Shown: positions 12,018 through 21,336, counted from the first letter of the stretch. The stretch is 64,000 nucleotides of DNA from Algoriphagus aestuariicola (GCF_017254835.1 NZ_JAFKCW010000001.1:124001-188000); one strand, 5' to 3'. A program made the numbers and translations. The notes: generated from the sequence alone by a model not told the origin.

Positions 12018-13409
12018 CTATCCAATGATCAACTTTTGTCCGGGCTTGATGTTGTTGGAGTTGAGGTTGTTCAAGCGCTTGATGTGCTCCACAGTGAGCG
12101 AATGCTTTTGGGAAATGATCCAAAGGGAGTCTCCGGGTCGGACGGTGTATGTGATCTGGCCTGATGAATTCTCGGCAAGACTTCCCGTAGCTGGAGCATT
12201 TCTGTTGTAGATGTACAGGGTCTGTCCCACTTTGATCAAATTGGAGCGGAGATTATTCCATTCCTTTACCTGAGTGACGCTCACCCCATGTCTGGAAGCA
12301 ATCGAGCCCAGCACATCTCCTGATTTGACCCGGTAGGCGATCCTTTCCGCCTGGGTGGTCGCTACTGCTTTTTCGACGGAAACGAGTGAAGGAACATCAT
12401 TGGAAGCGAGCAAAACTGCTGGCTGACTTCCCAAAGAATCGCCAATCCAAGCTAGATTCTCTTTTAGAAACATCGCCTTCGATTTTGGAATTCTGACTTG
12501 CATGCTTCTGTTTGACTCAGGAATAGCTCTTCGTTTGATTGAAGGGTTCAATTGTTCCAGGTCTGCGACGCAGATGGCCGTAAGCTCGGAAAGACGCTCC
12601 AGGTTAAATGCTCGATCAAATCTTATTTTTTCGTACTCGATCGGATAAGTAGGCTCCTCGAGGTTGAAGTTGTGTGCTTCGAGATTGTTGAGGATGTAGA
12701 GAAAGGCTTGAAATTGCGGTACGTAGCTTCGGGTTTCTTTAGGCAGGTAGTTGTAAATGCCCCAGAAGGTCTTTTTGCCACCGGATCGTCTGATTGCCTT
12801 GCGCACATTGCCCGGCCCACAGTTGTAGGCAGCCAAAGCCACTTCCCAGTCGCCAAACATCCGGTACAGTGACTTAAGGTATTTGGCGGCAGCTTCGGTG
12901 GAAAGCTCCGGATCCATGCGGTCATCAATGTCCATGTTCACATTCATGCCGTACATCCTCCCTGTTGCGGGCATAAACTGCCAGAGTCCCATGGCGCCGA
13001 CTCGGCTTTTGATTTGGGGATCGAGCCCAGATTCCACTATGGAGAGGTATTCGATTTCCTCAGGCATTTCATGTTTTCTAAGCGTCGATTCAAAGAGGGG
13101 AAAGTAGATCTCTTTGCGGGCCAACACCATCTTCGTATAATCCCTGTTTCTGACGGTGAAATATTGGATGAATGAAAAAATCCTATCGTTTAGCTCAAAG
13201 GGCATCCCAGTTTTCATCGCCTTGATGCGCTGATCGACTTCTTCGTACGTAAAGTCCGGAATGTATTCGTAGTGGTAGTTGGGCAGTATTTCTTCGGAAA
13301 TAAGCGCTGCTGCTTCTACGGGTTCTTCTTGAGAGAAAGCTTCGGTCAGGGGGATCAGACAAGTGAAGAATACTGGAATGACAGTGCTGCGCAAAGACTT
13401 TTTCATCAA
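12018..13409 (-). CDS. Membrane-bound lytic transglycosylase with two LysM domains (MltD-like)
   Basis: Cleaves the glycan strands of peptidoglycan in the periplasm. 463 residues: signal peptide to about residue 26 (ending TEAFSQ), an SLT domain at about 100-260 with the catalytic glutamate in YLSIVESGLDP (E126), the SLT motifs GLWQFMPATGRMYG and ALAAYNCGPGNVRKAI, then two LysM modules (about 350-395, YRVKSGDVLGSIASRHG; and 415-463, YTVRPGDSLWIISQKHS) for peptidoglycan binding. This SLT-LysM-LysM order is that of MltD. Two adjacent ATG codons (13409 and 13406) leave the exact start open. It follows the amidase gene by 9 bp. Confidence 0.93.
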   Translation of the reverse strand: MMKKSLRSTVIPVFFTCLIPLTEAFSQEEPVEAAALISEEILPNYHYEYIPDFTYEEVDQRIKAMKTGMPFELNDRIFSFIQYFTVRNRDYTKMVLARKEIYFPLFESTLRKHEMPEEIEYLSIVESGLDPQIKSRVGAMGLWQFMPATGRMYGMNVNMDIDDRMDPELSTEAAAKYLKSLYRMFGDWEVALAAYNCGPGNVRKAIRRSGGKKTFWGIYNYLPKETRSYVPQFQAFLYILNNLEAHNFNLEEPTYPIEYEKIRFDRAFNLERLSELTAICVADLEQLNPSIKRRAIPESNRSMQVRIPKSKAMFLKENLAWIGDSLGSQPAVLLASNDVPSLVSVEKAVATTQAERIAYRVKSGDVLGSIASRHGVSVTQVKEWNNLRSNLIKVGQTLYIYNRNAPATGSLAENSSGQITYTVRPGDSLWIISQKHSLTVEHIKRLNNLNSNNIKPGQKLIIG

Positions 13410-13418
13410 TTGTTTGTT

Positions 13419-14846
13419 TTAAGAGGTTAATTCAGTCAAGTAATTGCTGAAACTGTAAAGCTCAGCCTCCTTGAATGAGTTCGATATAATCTGTAGTCCA
13501 ATCGGCATACCAGAATTGTCAACGCCATTTGGGATCGAGATGGCTGGAACGCCTGATACCGAGGCTTGTACAGTGAACAGGTCCTCAAGATACATCGCCA
13601 CAGGATCACCGCTATGCTCGCCAAACTTAAACGCTGTCGAAGGCGTAGTCGGCATAATAATATAGTCAAAATCATCCAAAAGATTTTCAGTGAAATCTTT
13701 TATTAGCCTTCTGACCTTTTGGGCCTTGGTAAAATAGGCGTCGTAGTAGCTTGCTGACAAGACGAAAGTTCCTAGCATAATCCTACGTTTCACCTCTTCT
13801 CCAAATCCTTCGCTTCGGGTCAGCTTATACATGCTTTCCAGATTGTGCGCGTTTGGAGTGCGGTAGCCATATTTTACCCCGTCAAAACGGGACAAGTTGG
13901 AGCTGGCCTCGGCCGTAGTCAGGATGTAATATGTAGGGAGGAGATACTTTAGCAGGGGGAATTGCACTTCTTTGACTTCATGTCCCTCGGCCTTCAGCTT
14001 CTCAAGAACACTGCGTGTGTTTTGCATGATTTCGGGCTGAAGTGCCTCCGATTCCATCGTTTCCTTCAGGAAAGCGACTTTTACCTTTTTCTCGAAATGC
14101 AAAAGCTCGCTGTAGTGAAGCACCGGCTTTCTCGACGAAGTGCTGTCAAATTCATCATGTCCTGCGATGATCTCCATCACTAGAGCATTGTCCTTTACCG
14201 TTTTGGAAAAAACACCGATCGTATCGAAGGTGGAAGCATAGGCGATCAGTCCCCAGCGAGATACACGGGAATAGGTGGGCTTCATGCCAATGATCCCAGT
14301 AAATGCAGCCGGCTGTCTCACCGATCCGCCTGTATCGGTCCCCAAGGACACCGTGCAGAGATTGGCCTGAACGGCAACGGCAGAGCCTCCAGAGGAACCT
14401 CCGGGTACGCGGGACTCATCCAAGGCATTGAGCACCTTACCATGGGTGGAATTTTCGTTGGAGCTGCCCATGCCGAATTCATCACAGTTAAGCCTTCCGA
14501 TGATGATGGCGTCTTCGTCGATTAGTCTTTGAACTGCCGTGGTGGTGAATTGGGCCTGATAGCCTTTGAGGATAGCTGAGGATGCGTTGGACTCGTGGCC
14601 GGCGTAGTTCAGGACATCTTTGATTCCTATGACCATTCCGGCGAGTTTTCCGGCTTTGCCTTTGGCGATTTTTTCGTCGATCAAGTCGGCTTGTTCCAAA
14701 GCGGATTGCCTATAAACTTCAACGAAGGCGTTGAGATGCGCCTTCGTCGTTATGTTCGTGAGGTAGTGAGTGACGATTGCCCGGCAATCAGTTTCCTTCT
14801 TTTCGAGCGATTTTTTGATTTCGTCGAATGAACCGAATTTTTCCAA
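13419..14846 (-). CDS. gatA: Asp-tRNA(Asn)/Glu-tRNA(Gln) amidotransferase subunit A
   Basis: Glutaminase subunit of the GatCAB complex, releasing ammonia from glutamine for conversion of Glu-tRNA(Gln) to Gln-tRNA(Gln). 475 residues, normal length. The amidase-signature catalytic triad is visible: K76 (in GIKDVLN), cis-Ser S151 (PGGSSGGS) and nucleophile S175 (DTGGSVRQPA); the 75- and 24-residue spacings equal those of characterised GatA. Other conserved pieces are RLNCDEFGMGSSNE and MPTTPSTAF. gatB and gatC are not in this window. It is 18 bp downstream of tatA, and probably transcribed from the tatA promoter. Confidence 0.94.
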   Translation of the reverse strand: MEKFGSFDEIKKSLEKKETDCRAIVTHYLTNITTKAHLNAFVEVYRQSALEQADLIDEKIAKGKAGKLAGMVIGIKDVLNYAGHESNASSAILKGYQAQFTTTAVQRLIDEDAIIIGRLNCDEFGMGSSNENSTHGKVLNALDESRVPGGSSGGSAVAVQANLCTVSLGTDTGGSVRQPAAFTGIIGMKPTYSRVSRWGLIAYASTFDTIGVFSKTVKDNALVMEIIAGHDEFDSTSSRKPVLHYSELLHFEKKVKVAFLKETMESEALQPEIMQNTRSVLEKLKAEGHEVKEVQFPLLKYLLPTYYILTTAEASSNLSRFDGVKYGYRTPNAHNLESMYKLTRSEGFGEEVKRRIMLGTFVLSASYYDAYFTKAQKVRRLIKDFTENLLDDFDYIIMPTTPSTAFKFGEHSGDPVAMYLEDLFTVQASVSGVPAISIPNGVDNSGMPIGLQIISNSFKEAELYSFSNYLTELTS

Positions 14847-14864
14847 TGGTATTGGCTTAGGGGA

Positions 14865-15062
14865 TTACTTTTTCTTGTCTTTCAGCCCATCTTCAAGATC
14901 GTTCTGAATTTCCTTGGTGGCGTCTTTGAATTCTCTGATGCCACGACCCAGTCCACGGGCCAATTCAGGGATCCTTTTAGCACCAAACAGCAAGAGGATT
15001 ACGACGATGATCAACACGATCGAACCTCCGCCCATGTTTTGAATAAAACCTAATGTAGTCAT
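14865..15062 (-). CDS. tatA: Sec-independent translocase subunit TatA
   Basis: Pore-forming subunit of the Tat pathway, which exports folded proteins. 65 residues: short N-terminus, one transmembrane helix (about 14-27, IVLIIVVILLLFGA), the hinge FGAKRIPELARGLG, then an amphipathic helix and a charged tail (DLEDGLKDKKK). This is the compact TatA/E form usual in Bacteroidota. It has its own good promoter about 35 bp upstream and is followed by gatA. A likely Tat substrate is encoded in this window at 47.2-48.6 kb (NRRSFLKTG signal). Confidence 0.96.
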   Translation of the reverse strand: MTTLGFIQNMGGGSIVLIIVVILLLFGAKRIPELARGLGRGIREFKDATKEIQNDLEDGLKDKKK

Positions 15063-15095
15063 GATGGTGTGTTTGTTTAAGGATATATAGGATTA

Positions 15096-15128
15096 CAAAG
15101 ATACAACTGTCACCCTCTTAGCCAAAAA
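15096..15128 (-). promoter_or_regulatory. Bacteroidota-type promoter of tatA
   Basis: On the minus strand TTTTTG (15128-15123), then exactly 19 nt, then TATCTTTG (15103-15096), which fits the Bacteroidota sigma-factor consensus TTTG-N19-21-TAnnTTTG. It lies 34 bp before the tatA ATG. This suggests a transcript start near 15089 and a tatA-gatA-transglycosylase transcript. Confidence 0.75.
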
Positions 15129-15176
15129 TAAGGCTAGTGACAATCGGTCTTTTTTATGAACATACGAAAATCATTG

Positions 15177-16418
15177 CTATCTGGATGTAATCCATGCTGC
15201 AGGGTCCATGATCTGTAGACCCTTCCAAGTTTGGAAATGGACTTCCGATTCGCCTTCGGCGGTAGTTCCCACCTGGCCAATTATGTCCTTTGCCTTTACT
15301 GTTTGGCCGGATTTGACACTGATGTTTTTCAGTCGGCTATACATGGTGTAATATTCCCCGTGTTTGATGATCACGGTGCCCCCGTATCCTGGCATGGTGG
15401 TGATCTTGGTGACCGTGCCGTCAAATACCGTTCGGACGTTGGAGTTAGGTTGGGTGCGGATGTCTATTCCGTCGCTGTCCAGCGTAATTCCTTTCAAGGT
15501 GGGATGAGGGTAAGTACCGTAGTTTTGACTGACAAATCCCGTCTCGACCGGCCAAGGCAACTTGCCCTTGTTGCCTGCAAAGGAACTGGACAAAGCGGCG
15601 GCTTCCGGTGTCATCGGCATGCTGGTACCCGCTTTTTTGGTCGTTGTACTGTTGGCTTTTTTGGCTTCGGCCTCCGCTCTTCTGATTTCCTCCTCGATCA
15701 CTTGCTTGATCATCTTGTTGAGCTGATCTTGCTGTTTTTTGGTGGCGGCGATTTGGCGTTGGATATCCCGTTCTTTTTTCGAAAGCGTATTTACTACCCC
15801 TTGCTGGCTTTTTCGGAGGCGTTCGAGTTCCGCCTTTTCCTTTTGCTCCTCCTGGAGTACGAGCACCTTGTCAGCCTTTTTCTGGTCGAGCAGGACGCGT
15901 TGGTCAGCCAGTTCCAGGGAAAGTTTTTCGATTTGCGCCGCCTGTTGCTTTCTGCTTTCGCTGTATTGCTTGAGGTACTTTAGGCGCATGTAGAGCTGGT
16001 TGAAGTTACCGGAGCTAAATACGAAGGCGACGATGGAAAGTCCCCTGTTGATCTTGGATGAGGAATAGATCATGCGGGCATACTCCGCCTTGAGCTCTTT
16101 GAGTTGCGACTCGAGTTCGGAGATTTTTTTCTCGGTTTCGGATATTTCCTGGTTGATCAGGCGGACTTCCCTGTCCAGAGTGTTGACTAGGCGGTTTTGG
16201 GTTTGAAATTGACGTGTAAGCGCATTTAGCTCGCCAAGTGAGGTCTTTTTGTTGGCAGTGGTCTGCTTTAGTATTGCGTCAAATTCGCGCAGTCTCGCCT
16301 GAACCTCCGCCTTTTCCCGCTCAAGTTCTTCCCTGGTCTTTTTCGTCTGGGAGAAGGAGTCCGTCTGCCAAACGACAAGGAATAGAAATAACAGGGCAAT
16401 AAATCTATAAATCCGCAT
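15177..16418 (-). CDS. EnvC-like murein hydrolase activator (coiled coil + degenerate LytM/M23)
   Basis: 413 residues from ATG 16418 (MRIYRFIALLFLFLVVWQ..., signal peptide ending SFSQ); the longer frame from 16478 would overlap the DUF4292 gene. Residues about 25-260 are a long Glu/Lys/Arg/Gln-rich coiled coil, followed by a C-terminal LytM domain from about 295. The zinc-binding positions of active M23 peptidases are not kept: the first motif reads SDGIDI with no histidine before it, and the third reads MYSRL where active enzymes have (A/S)HL; only VHFQTW keeps a histidine. By analogy with E. coli EnvC it should activate an amidase at the septum and not cut peptidoglycan itself. It follows the DUF4292 gene by 5 bp. 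Confidence 0.85.
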   Translation of the reverse strand: MRIYRFIALLFLFLVVWQTDSFSQTKKTREELEREKAEVQARLREFDAILKQTTANKKTSLGELNALTRQFQTQNRLVNTLDREVRLINQEISETEKKISELESQLKELKAEYARMIYSSSKINRGLSIVAFVFSSGNFNQLYMRLKYLKQYSESRKQQAAQIEKLSLELADQRVLLDQKKADKVLVLQEEQKEKAELERLRKSQQGVVNTLSKKERDIQRQIAATKKQQDQLNKMIKQVIEEEIRRAEAEAKKANSTTTKKAGTSMPMTPEAAALSSSFAGNKGKLPWPVETGFVSQNYGTYPHPTLKGITLDSDGIDIRTQPNSNVRTVFDGTVTKITTMPGYGGTVIIKHGEYYTMYSRLKNISVKSGQTVKAKDIIGQVGTTAEGESEVHFQTWKGLQIMDPAAWITSR

Positions 16419-16423
16419 GGAAA

Positions 16424-17161
16424 TCAGAATCTGAAGGGGAAGCTCAAGGCTTGGGAATTTGGATCGATCGAGGTCCACTCTATGTGAATGATGGTGTTTT
16501 GGCTCCCCTCCGGCAGCTGATAGGCGAGTTTGAAGAGCACCTCCGCCGGAAATGGCTGGGAGGCTACATCTTGGAATTTGGGAAAGCTGGCCAACACCGA
16601 GCCCCGGTCGTCGAGGGAGTTGCTTACAAGCTCGGAGACTTTGCCATGGCTGGTCTCGATCTTGGAAAAATACCGCACGTTGTCTTTTACCTGCGTCAGT
16701 TCGAATTTTTTCCCGACCCGCACCAGTCTGTCCTCGTAGTCAAACTCAAACGGGATGTTGGCCCAAAGGACGTTTTGGAATAGCTCGAGTGAAAGTTTCA
16801 GGCCGTAAAATTTTTCAAATTCAGCGTAGGAAAGGTCGATGTCATCCTGTCCCACCCGATCCCTGATCTGAATACGGTCTTGCGTGAAAAATCCCCTGAT
16901 CGCTTCCATCCCCATACCGGGTGACATAGTGAACCACAGGACGCTGTCCTTTTTGGCTCGAAGGCTGAGGCTTCCGCGGGTGATTTTACCGGATTCCTCT
17001 TCGATCACGATTTTTGCCTTGGCACTGAGATAGTCGTACTGGGCTTTTACGGGTTGGAATTCCTCCATTTGGCCATCGCTTTCGTAGAGAACAACTTTTT
17101 TGGCGCAGCCCGCCAGGCCTATGACCAAGAGTGTCAGCACTCCAGCAAAAAGTCTATTCAT
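16424..17161 (-). CDS. DUF4292 family lipoprotein
   Basis: 245 residues with a lipoprotein signal (MNRLFAGVLTLLVIGLAGCA; Cys19). The body fits DUF4292, a LolA/LolB-like beta-sheet family of Bacteroidota: YDYLSAKAKIVIEEESG, VLWFTMSPGMGMEAIRGF and a C-terminal FPFRF. The LolA-like fold suggests binding of a lipid or lipoprotein chain at the envelope (inference). Its start overlaps the stop of the upstream TPR gene by 8 nt and EnvC-like follows by 5 bp, so the three are one translationally linked unit. Confidence 0.85.
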   Translation of the reverse strand: MNRLFAGVLTLLVIGLAGCAKKVVLYESDGQMEEFQPVKAQYDYLSAKAKIVIEEESGKITRGSLSLRAKKDSVLWFTMSPGMGMEAIRGFFTQDRIQIRDRVGQDDIDLSYAEFEKFYGLKLSLELFQNVLWANIPFEFDYEDRLVRVGKKFELTQVKDNVRYFSKIETSHGKVSELVSNSLDDRGSVLASFPKFQDVASQPFPAEVLFKLAYQLPEGSQNTIIHIEWTSIDPNSQALSFPFRF

Positions 17162-18902
17162 GGTATTTTCCGTCTTTTAGTTTTTGAGCCAGCTTTTCGG
17201 AGGCTTCGGTACTTCCTTCAGCCTTTTTCCACCAGGACATTGCCTCAGAAACTTTGCCAAGATGGAAAAGAATGTCCCCATAGTGCTCCAGCATCACTCC
17301 GCTGGGCTCGGGGTCATTGAGGATAGCTTCTTCCATGTATTCGGAAGCCTCCTCGTAGGCGCCCATCTGAAAGAGCACCCAGGCGTGGGTGTCGAGGAAG
17401 GTGGAGTTATTCGGGTGTTTTTTCACGACCTTTTCGGACATGGTCCGTGCCTTTTCCAGATCTTTCTTTTCCAGAGAAAGAAAGTAGGCGTAATTGTTCA
17501 AGACCTGTTCGTCGTTCGGGTTAAGCTTTAGCGCCTTTTCAAAATAGAAAAAAGAGGAGTCTTTCTCCCCGAGATTGTAATAGGAGCTGCCTAGGGAGCC
17601 AAACGCTACCTGGTCCAGCTGTGCGTTTTTGCCGGCATTGAGCTGGATAGACTTGGAAAGCGAATACACCGCCACAGAATCCTTTTTTCGGGCGGATTTC
17701 ACAACCCCATCATAAAACCAGAACTCCGGAGCCTCGGGAAACTCGTCGACGCCCATGGTGGTGTAGGTTTCCAATTCGGCAAAATCGGGATTGTCTCCAA
17801 AGGAATTGAGAATCACCTGTTCAAGAAGCGGCGCGTTTTTGGGCTGGATCTGGAGTGACTTTTTGAAATAATCGATTGAAGCAGGGACGTCGCCCAGGGA
17901 TTTTTTTCTTTCGCCTATCACTTCCATGACCATCGCGTCGCCGGCATTGAGTTCGAGCATCAGCGCTTCCATCTGATCCAACAGGGAGTCTCGCTGGGAG
18001 GTTTGCATTTCGGAAAGCATAGACTTGAAAGTCTTGGCTTTCACCTCTCCATCCAGGTCCGGGCTTCCGAACGCCGACATCAGATAACTGTGCGCTTTGA
18101 CAACTTCCCCTTTTTCTTTCAAGAGGGTGTAGGCAGCCATCTGCAGCTCCGGCTGATTGGGATATTTCTCGATCTCTTCTGATACGAGGGCCAATGCCTG
18201 ATCCAAGCGGGCATTGTTATACAGGATTTCCACCAGATTTAAAACATAGGCGGGGTTGCCGGGAAAGGCATCAATTAACTTCTCGCCCTCCTTGACCGCG
18301 TTTGGCAGATCATTTTTCCGAAGGTAAATCCGCTGCTTTTGGACTGTGAAGGGTTCCCTCACGCCATAGTAGTCCTCGGCTCTGTCCAAGACAACCAGTG
18401 CCTTTTCAAATTCCCCCGCATTGAGGTAGATGGAGGCCAGATCGAGATTGTACTGTTGGTTTTGCTCGCTGTCTGAGGTGAGGCGATCCAAGATCTCGGC
18501 AGCTTTCAGCGGCTGTTTGAGATTGTTGTAGATTTCCGCCACCATGAGTGAATAATATTTGTTGTCGGGATCGGCTTGGGCTGCCTTTTCCGCAAAAGGA
18601 AGACCTTTTTCCGCTTGGTCTGAGCGAACCAGCACCTCCGCGATCTTGTAGTTGATCGCAGGTTCGTCTGGGGCTAATTCCAGGGAGTGTTGGAGATAGA
18701 AGTATGCTTTCTCCAAGTCCCCAAGTACTAGGGCTTTTTCTCCTTCAATGAAATACCTGCTGGCCTTTGCCTGAATATCCTGACGCTTCGACTCTTTCCG
18801 AGAGAGCATTTGTTGGGAAAAACTGGCGGTATGACCCAGGCAAACAAGGGCTAACAGAAGTACGATCTGGGTAAATCTCACGGCGGTTTTGGAATGCAGC
18901 AT
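17154..18902 (-). CDS. Secreted/periplasmic tetratricopeptide repeat protein
   Basis: 582 residues starting at ATG 18902 (MLHSKTAVRFTQIVLLLALV..., signal peptide ending ASFSQ). A frame open back to 19328 lies inside the flippase gene on the same strand and has no signal or TPR likeness, so I reject the longer start. TPR helices run from about residue 45 to the end: ASRYFIEGEKALVLGDLEKA, SRYF/AYFYLQHSLELAPDEP and FEKALKLNPNDEQVLNNYAY are clear TPR units. It is likely a scaffold for envelope proteins; no enzymatic domain is seen. The overlap with the DUF4292 gene suggests they work together. Confidence 0.88.
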   Translation of the reverse strand: MLHSKTAVRFTQIVLLLALVCLGHTASFSQQMLSRKESKRQDIQAKASRYFIEGEKALVLGDLEKAYFYLQHSLELAPDEPAINYKIAEVLVRSDQAEKGLPFAEKAAQADPDNKYYSLMVAEIYNNLKQPLKAAEILDRLTSDSEQNQQYNLDLASIYLNAGEFEKALVVLDRAEDYYGVREPFTVQKQRIYLRKNDLPNAVKEGEKLIDAFPGNPAYVLNLVEILYNNARLDQALALVSEEIEKYPNQPELQMAAYTLLKEKGEVVKAHSYLMSAFGSPDLDGEVKAKTFKSMLSEMQTSQRDSLLDQMEALMLELNAGDAMVMEVIGERKKSLGDVPASIDYFKKSLQIQPKNAPLLEQVILNSFGDNPDFAELETYTTMGVDEFPEAPEFWFYDGVVKSARKKDSVAVYSLSKSIQLNAGKNAQLDQVAFGSLGSSYYNLGEKDSSFFYFEKALKLNPNDEQVLNNYAYFLSLEKKDLEKARTMSEKVVKKHPNNSTFLDTHAWVLFQMGAYEEASEYMEEAILNDPEPSGVMLEHYGDILFHLGKVSEAMSWWKKAEGSTEASEKLAQKLKDGKYHE

Positions 18903-18976
18903 CAATTCACAAACATAATGCCTTTTGCTCAAATTGGCGGGACTATTTCGTCTTTTGGAGAAAGCGCCTCTAGCGA

Positions 18977-20482
18977 TCAGGATGCTTTTTTGCGCTGCAA
19001 TACAGCGCCTAGCAGTTCCTTTTCCCGATACCCAACCCAAGCCAGGAACAACACTACAAGGCTGTTTTTGGCAAAAAAGTTTAATCCCGCAGAATCCAAA
19101 TCCAGAAAGAAGCCCACGTAGCTCAGTACAAAGGCAATGACCAAATAGCCAACATCCTTGCCGGTCTGATAGGGGATGGGGAAATGTCGCTGCCCATAGT
19201 AGTAACATATCGCCGTCATGACCAGATAGCAAACCAGCGTACTCAACGCACCACCCAAATAGCCAAGGGATGGTACCGCGGTGAAAATAACGACCACGCT
19301 CACCACCGCACCTGCCAAGGTAATCCAAAAACTGTACTTGGTATTGTCGGTGATCTTAAACCAGATGGAGAGATTGAAATAGACTCCCAAGAGCAAATAA
19401 CCCATCAATAGGATTGGCACGATGAAGAACGCGGTTTCGTAACCTTCACCACGGGGGAACAGGTATCCGACCACCTCGAGGTTGACCGAAATGGCGACCA
19501 TGAGCACTGAACAAAATATCACAAAGGCATGCATGACCCTAGCGTATAGCTGCGGAGAATTTTTGTCGGTAGACTTGCCAAAAAAGAAAGGCTCCGCCGC
19601 ATACTTGAAGGCCTGAATGACGAGATTCATCAAGATAGCGAGTTTCACGCTGGTGCCGAAGATCCCGGCGGCCTCCCTTGGACTCAGTCCGGGATAGAAG
19701 TTCTCCGGTAGAAGGTATTCAAACAACAAGCGGGAAACGAGCTCGTTGGTAACTCCCGCCAAGCCCATGAAAAGTAGCGGGATAGCGTACTTCCACATGG
19801 GTCTAATGATTTCTTTGTCAAGGGAAAAACGGAAGAAGCCAGCTCTCCACCACACGTAGGGAATGATCAGACCATTAGCAAATAGGTTGGCCAAGAGAAT
19901 GTATTCTATTCCCCAATCGGACTGATAGCCCAAATATCCCTCTCTGATCGAACCTGACACTATCAAGGACGGGATCCAAACGATGAGAAGAAGGGTGAAA
20001 AAAACGTTGAGCAGCACATTGATGATCTTGGCACCAGCAAAAGCAAAGGCGCGATTGCTCAGCCGAAGCTTGGCAAACGGAATGGCCAAAATGGCATCAA
20101 AGGAAAGGATCAGCGCAGTCCAGCGAAACAGGTAGGCCTGTCCTGGATAGTCCAGAAGTTCCGCGAGCCAAGGAGCCAAAAGATAAATTCCCGTTCCCAA
20201 AAAGAGGGTAGAGGTGATCAGTAGCGACTGGGTGGTATTGTAGACCTGCTGTGGGTCCAGGTTTTTTCCGGTGGAAAATCTAAAAAACGAGGTCTCCATT
20301 CCGTAGGTGAAGACAATGTTGAGAAAGCCGATCAGCGCGTAGATGCCGGTGAAGGATCCCACCACCTCCTTGTTCAGGTAGGAAGTGTAGACGAAGATCA
20401 TCAAAAAGTTGATGGACCTTGCCAGTATACTGCTCAGTCCATAGATGGCGGTCTGGCCGGCAAGTTTTTTCAGGTTACTCAT
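18977..20482 (-). CDS. Polysaccharide biosynthesis protein, Wzx/MATE-type flippase
   Basis: 501 residues of mostly hydrophobic sequence with about 12-14 membrane helices, beginning MSNLKKLAGQTAIYGLSSIL, the typical opening of oligosaccharide flippases of the Wzx/MOP superfamily. The short basic C-terminal tail ends LGAVLQRKKAS. It would move lipid-linked sugar units across the inner membrane. The next gene downstream (74 bp) is the TPR protein, and the enoyl-CoA hydratase gene lies 15 bp upstream. Substrate cannot be read from sequence. Confidence 0.9.
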   Translation of the reverse strand: MSNLKKLAGQTAIYGLSSILARSINFLMIFVYTSYLNKEVVGSFTGIYALIGFLNIVFTYGMETSFFRFSTGKNLDPQQVYNTTQSLLITSTLFLGTGIYLLAPWLAELLDYPGQAYLFRWTALILSFDAILAIPFAKLRLSNRAFAFAGAKIINVLLNVFFTLLLIVWIPSLIVSGSIREGYLGYQSDWGIEYILLANLFANGLIIPYVWWRAGFFRFSLDKEIIRPMWKYAIPLLFMGLAGVTNELVSRLLFEYLLPENFYPGLSPREAAGIFGTSVKLAILMNLVIQAFKYAAEPFFFGKSTDKNSPQLYARVMHAFVIFCSVLMVAISVNLEVVGYLFPRGEGYETAFFIVPILLMGYLLLGVYFNLSIWFKITDNTKYSFWITLAGAVVSVVVIFTAVPSLGYLGGALSTLVCYLVMTAICYYYGQRHFPIPYQTGKDVGYLVIAFVLSYVGFFLDLDSAGLNFFAKNSLVVLFLAWVGYREKELLGAVLQRKKAS

Positions 20483-20497
20483 GCGGGAGTGAGTAGC

Positions 20498-21283
20498 TTA
20501 CTCGCCTTTGAATACGGGTTTTCTTTTTTCCAAAAATGCGGATGTCCCCTCCTTGTAGTCCCCCGACTTGACGCAGCGGGCAAAGCTGTTGGCTTCAGTT
20601 TGGTAGCCGTTTTCATCGCTTAGGAAGGCTGCGTTGACGCAGTCGATGATCATACCAATTGCCAAAGGCGCTTTGCTCATGATTTTAGAGATGATTTCTT
20701 CGGCTTTGTCTATGGCCTCGGCTTTGGTAGGCAACACGTGGTTGACCAGTCCCAGGCTTTTTGCCTCTTCTGCGCCTATCATGTCGCCTGTCATCATGAG
20801 CTCGTTGGCCTTGCCGCGCCCGATCAGCATCGTGAGTCGTTGGGTACCTCCGTAGCCCGGAATGATTCCCAGGTTGACTTCCGGCTGGCCAAACTTGGCG
20901 TTAGCGGTAGCTATGCGTATGTGGCAAGCCATCGCGAGTTCACAACCTCCGCCCAGAGTGTAGCCATTGGTGACCGCAATCACCGGCTTATGGCAATTTT
21001 CGATCATTGCAAAGATTTCCTGCCCGTTTTCGGCGAATTTTCTGGCGTTTACTTCGTTGAGGGAGGCAATCTCACTGATGTCCGCTCCCGCGATGAATGA
21101 CTTTTCTCCCGCGCCGGTGATGATCACCGCTTTGATGGATTTGTTGTCTTCAGCTTCTTCAAAAATGCCCTTGATTTCCTCCAGCGTCGCGAAGTTGAGT
21201 GCGTTCATTTTCTCTTCTCGGTTGACGGTCAGGTAGAGAACGCCTTCCTTTTCTTCGGTCAGGATATTTTGCAAATCTGCCAT
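20498..21283 (-). CDS. Enoyl-CoA hydratase/isomerase family protein
   Basis: 261 residues, standard crotonase length. The oxyanion-hole segments are SFIAGADISEIASL and TLGGGCELAMACHIRIA, and the catalytic region is FGQPEVNLGIIPGYGGTQRL with both glutamates (E in CELAMA and E in QPEVNLG) kept, as in true 2-enoyl-CoA hydratases (beta-oxidation or butanoyl-CoA-type steps). It is first in a minus-strand unit with the flippase (15-bp gap) and has a strong promoter directly upstream. Exact acyl-CoA substrate is unknown. Confidence 0.93.
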   Translation of the reverse strand: MADLQNILTEEKEGVLYLTVNREEKMNALNFATLEEIKGIFEEAEDNKSIKAVIITGAGEKSFIAGADISEIASLNEVNARKFAENGQEIFAMIENCHKPVIAVTNGYTLGGGCELAMACHIRIATANAKFGQPEVNLGIIPGYGGTQRLTMLIGRGKANELMMTGDMIGAEEAKSLGLVNHVLPTKAEAIDKAEEIISKIMSKAPLAIGMIIDCVNAAFLSDENGYQTEANSFARCVKSGDYKEGTSAFLEKRKPVFKGE

Positions 21284-21305
21284 AAGCGAATTGGGTGTGG
21301 AAAAG

Positions 21306-21336
21306 CAAATATACGCCTAGGGGGTACAAAGCCAAA
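21306..21336 (-). promoter_or_regulatory. Bacteroidota-type promoter of the enoyl-CoA hydratase gene
   Basis: On the minus strand TTTG (21336-21333), a 19-nt spacer, then TATATTTG (21313-21306), an exact match to TTTG-N19-TAnnTTTG. The -7 box ends 22 bp before the ATG at 21283. The divergent isocitrate dehydrogenase gene has only a -7-like box, TACTTTTG at 21453-21460, without a clear -33 element. Confidence 0.75.

Noticed and set aside
15231-15983. 250-codon open frame antisense to the EnvC-like gene
   Set aside because: Sequence composition mirrors the coiled-coil codons on the opposite strand; no family likeness.
18903-19328. N-terminal extension of the TPR protein
   Set aside because: It overlaps the flippase gene in another frame of the same strand and lacks TPR or signal features.
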